A DNA stretch of 64,000 nucleotides, taken from Ceratobasidium sp. AG-K (Eukaryota; Basidiomycota; Agaricomycetes; Cantharellales; Ceratobasidiaceae). Shown piece after piece: positions 11,043 through 25,124 of this stretch. The position numbers and the translations under genes were made by a program. The notes under the pieces are model-generated. The model had not been told where the DNA came from. It was given only the letters and a program-made list of their open reading frames with translations, and ran no database searches. The stretch lies in NCBI GenBank assembly GCA_037039685.1, contig JAWNGF010000006.1, forward strand, positions 2,108,001-2,172,000, read 5' to 3'. Numbering within the stretch: the stretch's first letter is position 1; each line of letters begins with the position of its first letter.

Positions 11043-13217
11043 ATGGTTGCTACCTGCGAGTCGGAAAATACGGATGCCATTGACCAAAGTTCGTTCTGGG
11101 ACGAGGTACGTTAATTAACTTGAGAGATTTCGGATGACTTGGCTCACTGGCTTGGATCAAGAGCGGAATACACTGGGATGCCCATCGGATTGGCTGGGCA
11201 GTTTCTGGGGCCTTTGCTCTAGCAGTAGGTTGTTGTTGTACCTCGATCGGTAGCTCGGCTCAACTTCTTACAGACTGTCATCATCACACTCGTAGGCGTT
11301 CTGCGACATGCTCGGTATGTACGGGCCGCAATCAACTGGCCGATCAATCTGACTCGGAGATGACTGGCAGGAACTACCATGTACCAAAGGAGCAGCGGCA
11401 GATCATCGCAAGTCCCATCATCAGTTCTCGAGGAAGCTTCCTAACACAGTTCCTGCAGCGAATCCTATACATGCCGCTGGTCTATGCCATTATTAGTTGG
11501 TTCTCTTACAGATACTTCCGAGCTTATACGTGAGTGTTTATAAGGTTCTGGAATTCGTGGGACTCATTGTGGTGGTTAGGTATTACTCCCTCACGGTTAT
11601 CAGTTAGTCCCCACTCTGTCCTCTGCTATTCAGCGCTGAACGTTTTCTAGTCTATGAGGCTTTCACGATATCGGCCTTCATGTAGGAGCTGTTTGTTCTA
11701 AATATAGAACAGTCTAAGCTAATTTTATGGCATTTTAGGCTACTTATTATCCAATACGTCGCCAGCACCTCTTCCGGCAAGACTGTTGAAGGGGCATTGC
11801 AAAGAAAAGACAAAGAGAAGCTGCCTATACCTGTGGGTTGTTTATCTCGCTTGGGTTGTGAATTGATTGAACAGGTTTATTAGTTCTGTTGTTGGCGCTA
11901 CAGGCCTACCAAGGCGTACTTTATGTATACCATTAAGGTTCGCCTTTCTCATTCTACCCTTTTTGTTGACCTAACTTCGTCCGCAGTGGTCTGTCCTCCA
12001 ATATGTTATCATCCGACCCGCCGTATCCATTGTTGCGATTATTTGCGAAGCCATGCACATTCTGTGTCAGTCGAGCTGGAGTTACAAACATCCAAGCGTG
12101 TACCTCACCGCCGTGGATTTTGTCAGTATCAGGTACGCAGGCTCTGGGGCTCTTTTCAAATGACTGCTAATGCCCCTGCTGCGGCCAGTATCGCGTTGTA
12201 TGGGCTGGTAAGTGTTAGCGCCACGTCTCCGGCTCTTGCTAACTTTCATCCTAGATTTTATTCTATGATCTGACCAAACGTGAACTTGCTGGGCGTCGAC
12301 CACTAGCAAAGTTCTTGACGATCAAGCTCATTGTTATGGCCACTTTTTACCAAGAGTTTGTAGTGCGTACCCGTTGGTTTACGCGCTTCATCCGAACTTT
12401 AGCCCATTCCATCCCCTGTCCTTTAGTTTGATGCCCTGCAAAACCACGGCATTATTGCGGAAACAGAATACTGGACAGCATCTAATATTGCCGACGGGCT
12501 CAACGCCCTCGCCATAACTATCGAGATGGTTTTCTTTGCTCTATTCATGATGGTGAGTTCACTAGTCCTATTGGGGCAGTGGTCGAATCGAGCACTAACC
12601 CCGGTGCAGTGGGCATATCCCGTTTCAGAGTACGCTCGCCCTGAACTACCTAAAACGTCGATTGCACGACCGATCATCGACAGTCTGAATTTCAGTACGT
12701 ACTACCACCCGGGTTTCCGCCTCGGCTATTGACATCGTGGGCGGCTAGGCGATTTTGTTGCTGAGATATGGGGCTCATTGCGGTTCTTTTGGGACTATGC
12801 AGTTGGTAAATCGCATACAAGGGGTGTACAACATCAAGATACCTCTGACTTTGGCGAGGCGTTTGGCGTCCGGAATGATAGCGTTACGTTACGGACGAGA
12901 GGAGGTGCTGCTGCGAATGCCGCGTAAGTCTCACATCTTCCCATTCGGTCTTGATTACCTGGACTATCTTCTTCATTCTACGCGTCTCCTGTGTTGGTAT
13001 AGCGTATTAATAAATGCTACCCTATGTTCTGCGCAGTGATCCAGAAGCCGTACGGCCTTTCTTCACCCACCAACCAAACGCACCTAGGCCCTCTAACCTG
13101 AGTGGGGGCCGGCACGTGCGCACCCCGGGGAGCGAAGGTAGTGGGGAGACATATGGTATGCGGCCATTGCCGCCTCAAACGTCTTCGACGGGTGCGAAAG
13201 GAAGACCGGTTGCTTAG
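11043..13217 (+). CDS. TMEM184 / organic solute transporter subunit alpha family (DUF300) membrane protein
   Basis: The reading is distributed over about 17 short exons with introns near 50 bp. In order: SGIHWDAHRIGWAVSGAFAL, VIITLVGVLRHARNYHVP, MPLVYAIISWFSYRYF, YEAFTISAF then LLIIQYVAS, LPIPFCCWRYRPTK, LQYVIIRPAVSIVAI, a Gly-Leu-Ile-Leu-Phe-Tyr-Asp-Leu helix, KFLTIKLIVMATFYQEFV, DGLNALAITIEMVFFAL and a hydrophilic tail ending at TAG 13215-13217. The seven hydrophobic segments and the FCCW and QY-RP motifs are those of DUF300, which includes animal OSTalpha/TMEM184 and fungal vacuolar or plasma-membrane proteins. Transport or trafficking at a membrane is expected; the substrate is unknown. 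One intron (11408-11458) has a GC donor. Exon edges were followed by eye, so one or two may be off. Confidence 0.85.
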
Positions 13218-13969
13218 GCACATAATCAGAGCCTTAAAGAAGCGTGCGAGTTCCTTGATAAACGATTAGCCGTATTCCTTCCTGAGCTCTTTTAGTGTAC
13301 AGAGTTTGTGGATGTTATGGAGCCTTTTTTGCCCACTGTGTCTGGATCCTGGACGGTTCGATCTATCTTTCCCGTACAATTCATTCCTTCGACTGTGATC
13401 TAGCTTGTGGTATACTTACTTATATTGTATTCCTAACGTAGTAGTATTGAGGTTTGTTGGATATTTTACACGCTTAAAGTCAGAGTGTAGATCGATCAGG
13501 AAAGGTCGAGCTAAATCCATTTACCTTCTCGAGTTGGATCCGCAACTTCAATGATCCACTCTCGGCTACGCGAACACCTGATCATCCGCCTTGCAATGTT
13601 GACACCATTCGTGGCACTCGCAACCTGGCGCCTAATTATCGGCAAGAGAGAATCCGGAGAAACTGACAACGTGATGCGCTGGTGATTGTCACCTGAGTTG
13701 GTTGCGTGAGTGTTCCTCAATTCTTTTGGATGTGGGCAACAATCTGTCACTGGGAGAGTGTGCTTGAGCGCGGCCGCGGATATTTGCCGAGGGTTCTGAT
13801 TATGCAGTGTTGGGAGCTGCTGTCATGCTATCCCCATGGGGATGGTTAACCCTGTCATGAATGACTGTTTCGCACTCATTAGTGAGTATAAAAACTCGAG
13901 TGTTCAAAGTCATCTAAGCAGCGGCTCTTTCTTTCTTAGTCTTTCATCTCTTGCAAAACCTACAACACT
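13218..13969 (+). promoter_or_regulatory. Xylanase 1 promoter region
   Basis: 750 bp without a gene. The part at about 13621-13730 (CCTAATTATCGGCAAG...GTCACCTGAG) is closely matched at 15975-16080 upstream of xylanase 2, at nearly the same distance from the ATG (about 345 bp). A TATAAAA box lies at 13887-13893. Confidence 0.6.
13830..13843. promoter_or_regulatory. 14 bp palindrome ATCCCCATGGGGAT in xylanase 1 promoter
   Basis: A perfect palindrome that recurs base for base at 16182-16195 upstream of xylanase 2, in both cases 57 bp before the TATA box, while most surrounding bases differ. This is a candidate operator for a dimeric regulator. It does not match the CreA/Mig1 consensus (SYGGRG) exactly. 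Confidence 0.55.
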
Positions 13970-15547
<1,578 letters not shown>

Positions 15548-16322
15548 GCTGTTTGCAAAGCTTGGTTCGGTCATTTAGTATTTGGTTACAGCGCTGGGCT
15601 GTTGGCGCATGGATCTATGTATACCGGTACTCAAATTGATATACTTTCTATTTTGATATGGCTACCCCGTCCGGCCTGCCTCATTACCATGCCGTCTTAT
15701 GAGTCAAACGGCATATAATGGCGTAGTTGGATTTGATTGTTCTGTTTGGAGCGCCGTATTTGCACGCTCAGGGAAATATTTTGATAAACTTCCCGAGGCA
15801 TCGGATTACCTCATCAGATCGAGGAAGCGAAGATCAACGTTCCATGACGCGGGCAAGACTGGGGGAAGCTTGGATCCATTTAACTCCTCAATTTGGACCC
15901 AGAGTTTCGACTATACAGTATGCTCTCAACGGCGCAACGGTTGAAGAGCCTGCGGGCTCTTCATAACGCTTACACGCTGGCACCTAATTATCGGCAAGAA
16001 GGAACGCGGAGAAACTAGCAACGTGATACCTCGGCGGTTGTCACCTGAGCTGGATGTACGAGCGTTCCTTAATTCTTCTTACCATCGCCTAATATTTCAT
16101 ATCCGAAAGAGAATTTTTTGAACGTGACTGACGGCAAATTCGCGGACCAGGTTGTGCCGCGCTGGTCGTTGCTGCTATACTATCCCCATGGGGATACCGA
16201 ACTGTGTCATATACGCTTAGTTGGGAGACAGTGACGAGTATAAAGAGGCTAACGCGAAGAGCAGCTGGGACAATAGCGCTTTTCTTCACTACAGTCTTTC
16301 ATTTCTTATAGAGCACAACACC
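15548..16322 (+). promoter_or_regulatory. Between xylanases: 3' flank of copy 1 and promoter of copy 2
   Basis: About 775 bp without a gene. Bases 15784-15825 (CGGATTACCTCA followed by TCGAGG) match the 3' flank of xylanase 2 at 18150-18172, showing that flanking DNA was part of the duplication. The conserved promoter block (15975-16080) and TATAAAG (16239-16245) serve copy 2. Confidence 0.55.
16182..16195. promoter_or_regulatory. 14 bp palindrome ATCCCCATGGGGAT in xylanase 2 promoter
   Basis: Identical to the element at 13830-13843 and equally placed, 57 bp before TATAAAG. Retention in two otherwise diverged promoters suggests function. Confidence 0.55.
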
Positions 16323-17916
16323 ATGGTCACTTCTCCCAAGCAATTCGCTGCGCTTGCAGCCCTCCTTGCTATTGTCCCTCAGGCAGTGCTCGCCGTCCCC
16401 CTCTATGGACAATGCGGCGGAATTGGATGGACTGTGCGTTGCTTTTTCATTATATTGAACACATTCGCATATTGACCCGACGCATATAGGGAGGCACAAC
16501 TTGCGATGCTGGTTCCGTGTGCAAGTACGTCAACGACTGGTATTCCCAGTGCTTGGCCGGCACGGCTACGTGAGTTTTTCGAGTATTCGTGTTGGTTTGG
16601 CTGGCATTGAGCACCTAAATTCTAGTACTACCACTGCTGCTATTACTACCACTACGACCCAAGGCGGCAGTACTACTACCGCACCTCCTTCCACCAGCAC
16701 TGGCGGACTGGATGCTCGCATCAAGGCCAAGGGCAAGAAGTACTTTGGAACTTGCGCAGATTCTGCTCTGCTTAACAACGCCCAGAATGCAGCTATCATC
16801 AAGGCTGAATTTGGCCAGCTCACTCCCGAGAACAGCGCTAGTGAGTTTGCCGCAGCACTTCGGCCCGGTTCAAACCTAACAGCCATCATTTCTCAGAGTG
16901 GGATGCCATTGAGCCTAGCCAGAATTCATTCTCGTTCACCGGGTTTGACACTCTCGTCGATTTCGCTGTGAGCAACGGCAAGCTCGTTCGTGGACACACT
17001 TTTGTGTGGCACTCGCAGCTCCCGTCTTGGGTTTCTAGCATCTCCAACTCGGCAACCTTGACCAGTGTCATCCAGAACCATATTTCCGTTATCGGACAGC
17101 GCTATGCTGGTAAAATCTATGCGTGGGATGTCGTAAACGAGTGAGTTCATGTATTGACTCCTGCGTGCTGAAACTAATGACCTGGACAGAATCTTCAACG
17201 ACGATGGCACTTACCGTAGCTCTGTCTTCTATAACGTCCTCGGCACCAGTCAGTAAAGATTTACTTATAGTTCGTCTGCGGTACTTAGCTATTTTTTAGA
17301 CTTTGTGTCCATCGCATTCAAGGCTGCCCGTGCTGCTGACCCGTACGTCCGAGATGTCAGATGTTTTGTCACCTGTTGCTAACTATGATAATCTAGCAAT
17401 GCCAAGCTTTATATAAACGAGTGCGTCAGCGGCGTCGGGTTGAGTTCGGTCCAGGAGCTAATCTTCCTGATAGCTACAACCTTGACAACATGGGATGGGC
17501 TGCTCCCAAAGTCAACGCCGTTGTCAATCTCGTCAAGGCTCAAGTTGCCGCAGGCACACCGATTGACGGTATCGGCTCCCAGTCTCATCTTGAGGTACGA
17601 TCCACATGGCTATTGTTTGTTGAAACATCTAACCATGTTTTAGGCTGGCGGCTCGAGCACCGTCCTAGCTGCTCTTACTCAATTGGCCACCGCTGGCGTT
17701 GAAGTTGCAATTACTGAGCTCGATATCAGGGGTGCTGCTGCCAGCGACTACTCAACAACGGTCAAGGCCTGTCTCTCCATATCCAAGTGCGTCGGCATCA
17801 CAGTCTGGGGTGTATCCGACAAGGACTCGTGGCGCGCGTCTAGCACCCCACTCTTGTTCGACACCAACTACCAGAAGAAGGCTGCATACGACGCGGTCGT
17901 TTCCGCTTTGGCCTAA
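16323..17916 (+). CDS. Endo-1,4-beta-xylanase, GH10 with N-terminal CBM1 (copy 2)
   Basis: Same nine-exon structure as the upstream copy (exon 1 16323-16433, last exon ending at TAA 17914-17916), predicted at 389 aa. The extra eight residues are in a Thr-rich linker after the CBM1. Signal peptide, CBM1 ([16 protein letters not shown]...), WDVVNE acid/base (Glu217) and ITELDI nucleophile (Glu324) are all present. Introns have diverged from copy 1, while parts of exons 3 and 4 are nearly identical at DNA level, pointing to localised gene conversion or strong constraint. The promoter shares two blocks with copy 1, so co-regulation by plant-wall substrates is likely. Confidence 0.93.
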
Positions 17917-18256
17917 GATGCTTAGGTAGTTCTGTTTAATCATTTGGTGTTTGGGTGTAGTACTGGACTGCCAAAGCACGGGTTGTTTGAGAGTACTGGA
18001 AATGAGGTTCAATTGACCCATAAAACCAATTCAGTGTGGTTTGAATCCGGACAAAGATGCTGCGAGACTTGAAAAGATCTACTAGACTTTTAAAACGCCA
18101 TATATGCGGTATTGGTTGAGGAAATTCCGATATGATAAACCCCACGGGGATTCGGATTACCTCAGCACGTCGAGGCTGTGGTTCTCACCAGTTTGTGACA
18201 CTTTCGCCTGACCACCCCACTAGACAAGCTATTAGCAGACAAACAAGGGCTAGAAC
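17917..18256. promoter_or_regulatory. Intergenic, promoter of NLR copy 1
   Basis: 340 bp. The segment 18135-18180 (CACGGGG...GGATTACCTCAGC...GGCTGTGG) resembles the region upstream of NLR copy 4 (57770-57815) and the 3' flank of xylanase 1. It lies about 80-110 bp before the NLR ATG. Confidence 0.4.
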
Positions 18257-21200
18257 ATGGAGGAACAAGAAAACTCGCGTGGCATAAACATATTGTGCAT
18301 TGGTAAGCCTAATATAGTGATGAGAACAATTACCACTTACCGTTAGGTGAACTTGATCGCGATCAGATGGAGGTGGCGTGCGTGGGTTATCATCGCTTGT
18401 CGAGATTATGGGTAGGCTTGGAGAAATAGAGGGGAAGTATGGGGGATTGGATCCAGCCGAGTATTTTGATGTGATAGCAGGAACTGGTACTGGAGGGTTA
18501 GTTGTTCTCGGTGATCCGTTCCAGCCACTGAGATCCGTCTGGGCAGTAGCAGCGCATGCATGCTGGGGAGACTTCGTATGCCACTGAATTAGGCGATCAG
18601 TGCATACATTAAGCTAGCATCTGAGGTATTTTCCGACAGGAAGACCACGGGGCCAAGTACAACGAGCATTTACAAGGGGACTAGGCTGCAAGAATTGCTC
18701 AGGTTGCTTGGGCAGAATGCGACTGGGAACCCAGACGAATATATGAGAGATAAGGCAACGAGCGAACGTCAGGGTAAATCGTGAGCGCTCATAGCCGAAC
18801 AAGTCCATGAGATTTACCTGCGTCTAGCACGGTATTTGCCATGTCTAAACATCACTTGAACGCTGGAATCCCGATCATATTTCGATCTTATGAATCAACT
18901 GTCAGTCCTGCTCCCGATTGCACCATCTGGGAGGCTGTCTATGTCACAATGGCACATCCAGGCCTTTTCAAAAGCACTAGTATCCTCGACGGTGGAGTTC
19001 AGCAATCGTTCGTTGGGGGTGATGTCGGGTGTAGCAACCCCTCATCCATGTTCTCTACGAAGTCAGGAGGCTCTATCCGGGCCGACACGTTTCATGTGTT
19101 TTGAGTATAGGCGCTGGATGTACGCGCACGATATCTCTGTCAGACCCCGGTTTACCTCAACGACTGCTGGGAATCAAGGAGGAAGCTGCAATGAAGGACA
19201 TGGCAACTGACAGCGAGAGGGTGGCTGAAGAGATTGTCACACGGTTCCGGGACACGGCGGGTGTGTACTACCAGTTCAGAGTCGATCAGGGCATGCAGGA
19301 AATGAATGCGGACGGCTGGGAAAAACTAGGCGAGGTAATGGCGCACACCCGAACTCATGTCAACAAAGTAGATCCCAGACGGCGAATAGAACAGGCGGCG
19401 AAAGAAACCAAAGAGAGAAGGTCCTGGATACCGGTGACGCACCTCGATAAGAATTATTTTGCTAAGACTTCCAACGCAACTCTAAGAACACTGCTTGTAC
19501 TGGTAGATCGACGTATATATGCATCATCACACAAACAACCGGTTGGAATCAAACATTGCCCTGCGCCTTCTTCGGTATTCACCGGTCGCGAGGATCTGAT
19601 TCAACAAGTCTGCACTTGTATAGTTAGCGGCATCACCGAGCGGCGAGTGTGTGTCGTGCATAGACTTGGGGGTGCCGGCAAGACACAACTGGCTTTGAAG
19701 ACAGTTGAAAGTTACCGAGATCATTGGATACATGTCATGTATGTGGATGCGAGCTCGAGAAAGACAATCGAGAGTACACTCCAGGGCGTTGCAAAAGCCA
19801 AGGATATCGGTATGACTCATGAAGATACTTTGAGATGGTTGGAGACTTGCCGCGAGCCTTGGCTTCTTGTATATGACAACGCCGACAACCCTACGCTGCA
19901 CATCCACGAGTACTTCCCTGGCGGCAACAGAGGCAGCATCTTGATCACCACCCGTTTGTCAGACATGAAGGTGCATGCCAAGGGGCCCCGCTCTGACTGT
20001 CGCATCCCTCAGATGAACCACGAGGATGCGCTTGTGCTACTGATATTGTTAGCCCAGATGCAAGGACAAACGCTTGCCGAGAGCGAGATGAAAGCCGCAA
20101 ACGCGCTGCTAGAGGTGCGTAGGCAACCGGCATATACATCGGTAGATAACATTGATGTCCTGTAGGATTCTGGTCACCTTGCACTCGCAATCGTGCATGC
20201 CGGAGCGTATATTGGCCATTCTCGGATGCCGGTATCCAAGTACAGGGATCTATTCTTGCCAGACGTCGCTCAATGCTAGATCGATACGAAAGGCTTAGGG
20301 TCAAGGTTGACAGCTACCAATGGTCTGTTTTCACCACCTGGAAGCTGTGCTATGACTTGCTAGAGGAACGAGGCCACTCACGGCCATTACTCTGGATTAC
20401 TGCATATATGCACCATGATTGCATCACCGAATCTATTTTCGAGAGCGCTACAATTCAACTATTCCAAAACCACGAGTCCGACCTCCCAGAGACTGAAGTA
20501 GAGGATACCGCACGCGACTATGTGCCAGAGTTCTTGTCAAGGTTCTTGGACGAAGACGGCGTCTGGGACACGTCATTATTCTCCGACGCCATGTGTGAGC
20601 TCACATCGTACTCCTTGATCAACTACGACCGAATGAACGCAGAGTATAGCGCCCATGTGTTGGTCCAGGAATGGGCTCGTACGGTCATACCTCAGCCACC
20701 AGATCGCGCCCTGGAGTGCACTGCTATCCTGGTCGCTCATGCAGTTGAGCCCGGTGATTCTATTCAGGCGTACAGGTCTCGAGCCGACCTTGGACTGCAT
20801 GGGATAAAGGTACTATCAGAGCAAGATGCTAAATTTAGTATCAATCGCGCACCTCGCTTTGCCGAGGTGCTTAGAGTAAAAAGGCTTTGGGGACTACAAG
20901 AATATTTGGAAACCTGCGTTAAAGAGGCCAGGGAGAAGACATATGGAGGGGAGCACTTCAGCACGTTGAGGAGTATGAACAACCTCGCAACAACGTACTG
21001 GAATCAAGGTCGATGGAACGAGGCAGAGGAGCTATACATCAAGGCTCTGGATGTCCGCAGACGAACGCTAGACGATGAGCACGAAGATACGTTGATTAGC
21101 ATGGTCAATTTGGCGTTGATACGGTTCGGCCAGGGTCTATGGAATGAGGCGGAGAGGTTACAAGCGAAGGTTCTGGATGCACACAGACGAACTCTAGGCG

Positions 21201-22315
21201 AGGAGCAGACAGACGTGCTAATGAACATGAATAACCTTGCAGCGACGTACTCGAAACAAGGTCGGTCGACCGAGGCAGAGCAACTCCACGTAAAAGCTCT
21301 GGATGCACGTAAGCGCACTCTCGGCGAAGAACACCCAGACACGTTGATGAGCATGCACAACCTCGCAATGACATACTGGGACCAAGGTCGATGTGACGAA
21401 GCAGAACAGCTACATGTCAAAGCCTTAGCTGCACGTAAGCAGATACTTGACGAGGAGCACCCAGACACATTCATGAGCATGATCCATCTAGCATCGCTGT
21501 ACTCGGAGCAAGGTTGGTGGAACGAAGCACAGCAGTTACAAGTCGAAGTCTCGGATTTCCATAGGCGAGCTTTAGGGGGAGAGCATCCAGACACCCTGAA
21601 AAGTATGAACAACCTCGTATCGACGTATTTGAGCCAAAACCGATGGAACGAGGCAGAACAGCTTGGACTAAAAGTGGTGGTAGCCCAAAGTCGTACTACG
21701 GGGGATGAGCACCCGGCCACGTTGGCGAGTATGGACAATCTCGCAAAGACGTACTGGGATCGAGGTTGACGGAACGAGGCAGGGCAGCTAGACCTCAAAA
21801 CTCCGACCACCCGCAGACGAACGCTAGGCGATGATCACCCCCAAACGTTGGCGAGTTCGAACAATGTTGCACCTTCGTATTTGAACCAAGGTCGATTGAA
21901 CGAGGCGGAGGAGCTGCAGGTCAAGGTCTTGGATAAGCACAAGCAACTGCTAGGCGAAGAGCATCCGGACACACTAGGCAGCATGCATAGTCTCGCATAT
22001 GTGTACTCATCGCAAGGTCGATTGATTGAGGCAGAGCGGCTGGGAGTCAAGGTCCTAGCTGTACATGAACTAATTCTAGGTGGAGAACACGGACATACGC
22101 TAAAGACCATAAACCTCCTTGCTCTCATTTACGAAAACCAAGGCCGGTTGGACGAAGCCGAGCGACTACTCGTTCAAGTGGTAGAGGCTCGTACCAGAAC
22201 CATTGACGATCAGCATCCCGAGACCGTCTACGCTAGGGAAAGCCTGGCGTCGCTTAGAGATGACCCCACAGGTGGTGAGTATCGCGACCTAGTGCATTCA
22301 GATCTCACTGAATGA
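18257..22315 (+). pseudogene. Patatin-like / NB-ARC / TPR (NLR-type) gene, copy 1, inactivated
   Basis: The ATG at 18257 starts MEEQENSRGINILC, then intron, then DGGGVRGLSSLVEIMGRLGE, the patatin glycine loop (three residues shorter than copies 2 and 4). The nucleophile elbow reads IAGTGTGG with Gly for Ser. An NB-ARC domain follows with P-loop RLGGAGKTQLALK, Walker B WLLVYDNAD and GSILITTR. From about 20930 come ten diverged 42-residue TPRs of the kinesin-light-chain/TPR_10 type. Lesions: CAG to TAG at 18590-18592, a one-base deletion near 19043, loss of the intron donor at about 19445 (the frame stays open), a one-base deletion near 20255 and CGA to TGA at about 21766-21768. In fungi this architecture (for example Neurospora PLP-1) acts in allorecognition and cell death; this copy is probably dead unless spliced around. 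Confidence 0.85.
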
Positions 22316-24590
22316 ACCCTTATATGCAACCAGATGGTGCGGAAAACCCAGTCACACCCACGAGTTAATGTTCCCCAAGTAAGATACAATGTATACACAT
22401 ATCGCCCCTCCTTTGCACCCTCCCTACCCCTCCGCCACTCTGAAACGTTTTTAATCCCTTTTAGCATTTTCTCAGTATTATTCATACGTGTGCCCAGAGT
22501 CTAGATATTCTGTTTAGTTCTTGCTTGACTCTAGACTCTACTATATTCTCGGGCAGTGAAAAGAGCCTTATCTAGCTCCAATGCCTGCGCATAATCAGGT
22601 TATCCGTTTTCCCGAAAGTGCCTAACAAAGCATTTTTTTCGGTTTATAACCCTGTAACTATTCGTATAGCGGTGTCGGTTGTATCTGTTGTATCTGGTTC
22701 CATAATCTGGGTGTATGCGCACCGTAGTTACGCCTCCTCCATGGGACAGTCATTTCAATTACGATAAGATTGGTCTGTATGAATTGAAATTTAAACTGCT
22801 GCTCTCGAAAAAGCAGATTAGGCTTGCATTTCGATGATAATAAATTCTTCGTCCTGGAGTTGACGTAGCAATTGATCGCTGGGAATGGGGGCTCGCTTCA
22901 GGGAATGGATTGATTAGTATGTTGCCATGCAAAGTGGAACTTAGCACAAGCAACTCGGTTGCACAGCACTGTGGTCAGTTTTACAAAACAAACCTGGGGA
23001 TCTGGTTATCAATTTCAGCAACATTGACTGCATAAGAAATACTGGACGTTGTGTCTCTGCTGTATCTGACACACTCTGACATAAATTTTGTGCACACAAG
23101 TGTTATAAATTAGACTCAGTGGGGTAGCTGGCTTTATTCTTAATTTTTGGTATAGTAGCAGGCCACCATACTCGAGTTATTGATGGGAATCAATGAGTTG
23201 AATTTGTATACACATAGAGCTGCAATGCACGCATGGCCAACACAACCATGGTGAATGGTCTGTAGTTTGAGGCCAGACATACCCAAACCTTGGTGGGCAA
23301 GTGGCCCTCCCAGTCATTGTAGGCAGCTCATAGATCAGATTTGAGGTAAGCACAAAGCGTGAATGGTTTGGAAACCAGAGCTGATTCTATTTCAATGTTA
23401 GCAGCTTAACACACATGATCTGTTTAGGAATACTTGTGCCACCTTCTCTGTTTATCACATGAGTGGCATCACACCTGCTACAATTTCTGCTTGTTTACTA
23501 TGGATTTCTATGCCTGAGTGCTCACCTCACCTGGGATAATACCGCTGAAACCAAGTAGTGAAGCTTGTACTCTGGTGTTTCCATGATTTGAAGAGTATTC
23601 AATAGTTCTGCTTTCACAGCAATGGCTTGGGTGGGTGTCGAGATGTCATGTGACAGTCTGGTGGCATGCAAATCAAGAGTTGCAAACAGCTAGAAGTAAT
23701 GTATAATCTAGCAACATGTCAGCACAGCTCCTAAGCAATGAGAGGAAAAGGTTTACCTTGGTTCCAGAGGCTTAGTTACTTGAAGTCTGTAACTGGTGGA
23801 GGTGACGGTCTGGTTTGTCAATCCAGCTGGGCTAGGATCATTACAGTGCACCAATGGGGAGGTGACAGGGGTTTAAACTTAGTTATATGTCAAATGATGC
23901 ATTGAACAATCTTGGCAGTTACAAAAGCCTTGACAGGGCTCACAGGTGGTGGCCTTGGCAAACAAGGTTGGATCAAGAAGTGTCAGTGTCAGGGTCTCAA
24001 TCAAATGGTGGTTTGGTCAATCAGCTGTCAACATCCACCATGTCACCACGGCATGCCTCAACATTTTCTTTTCTACTGTGCTCAGTTCCACAAAACTACT
24101 TTGCACCTTCTTCATGCTTCTTTGTCCCGATCTGAGCTATCAACATTTGAACATGTGTGAACCAGATTCTAGATGACCAGGGAAGCCCAGCATGGCCCAC
24201 CTTGTGTGACCCAGTGCACAGTCTGCCCACCTGTGACACCAGCACCACAGTCAACCTTGCCATTGGCAAATGGATTCATCATTGTCTGACTGCCACTTTT
24301 CTCATCGCTTGAACTAGACCAACAAGACCAACAAAGAGAGTGACAAGAAATTGGAGGGGCAGATCCAAATACACTTGTGAATTGTTTTCAAGTGGACCCC
24401 ACTACAATCAATCTGAACAATCCAATGGTAACTGATATGGTGCCAAATTCATACAGCAACCAAACAATGGCCAAACTACATCTGCTTTCAGCTCCAGCAA
24501 CTATTATGGAATGTTGCAACCCTCTATGCCGGTTGACCAACAACAGTGACTGTTCTTGCCTTAGTCATAGAGACTGGCCTTGATATGCCT
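22316..24590. other. Gene-free region becoming CpG-depleted
   Basis: No convincing gene. From about 22.9 kb rightwards CpG becomes rare while TpG and CpA are abundant; for example, 24241-24600 contains two CpG by hand count. This looks like old methylated or RIP-affected repeat DNA, but no specific element is recognised. Confidence 0.5.
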
Positions 24591-25064
24591 TATAGGCTCC
24601 TTAGACCATTTGCTAAGTTGCTAGTGCAACCTTAGTGTCAATACTGATGATGGCCAAAGGCCCACTTAGATGAGAGACAAAGGCTGTAAGGCCTTTGGGA
24701 CTTAGAGTGCACTCTTGAGGGGAGAGATGACAAGGCAAAGCAAGCTGGAGTGAGTCCACGCTTGCAAGCCAGTATATATAGTGTGAGGCAAAAATGCCTC
24801 AAAGTGGTACAATACATAAACTGGCCAATCAGGCACCAGTATCAGTCAGCAAACTCAAAGTACTTCTGGAAGAACATTCCAGAAGTGCAATCCTTCCAAG
24901 GGAAAGATCCAGAAGACAGCAAGGCCATATGGGCCAAGGTGACACGTCATCCATACACCGCACTAAACGCAGGAGAGGGCCATACATTTTACATAGGGCG
25001 CTTAAGGCACCAGAGTCCAAGCCACACAGCCAGAGTCCAGGGATGTTGTACATGGGTCACAACA
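24591..25064 (-). repeat. Degenerate LTR-like sequence, minus orientation
   Basis: The stretch 24700-24830 (GACAAGGCAAAGCAAGCTGG, then AGTATATATAG, then AAAGTGG) has the same order of motifs as the reverse-oriented Gypsy LTRs at 31805 and 45798 (GACAAGACAAAACAAGCTGG, TATATATA, AAAGTGG). The right end GGTCACAACA is the reverse complement of the start of the next LTR-like block. Boundaries are approximate and the sequence is CpG-poor and diverged. Confidence 0.35.
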
Positions 25065-25124
25065 TGGAACCTCTTGTTCAAGCAGAGATGCCATATTGCA
25101 TGGGTTTGAAGCTACTGCAGATTG

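Noticed and set aside
13830..13843. Palindrome as a CreA/Mig1 or STRE site
   Set aside because: The half site ATGGGG/CCCCAT does not fit SYGGRG, and STRE requires CCCCT.
21004..21810. 268-codon minus-strand frame opposite the TPRs of NLR copy 1
   Set aside because: Antisense of repeats; its Ser/Cys-rich periodic composition merely mirrors the 126 bp TPR unit.
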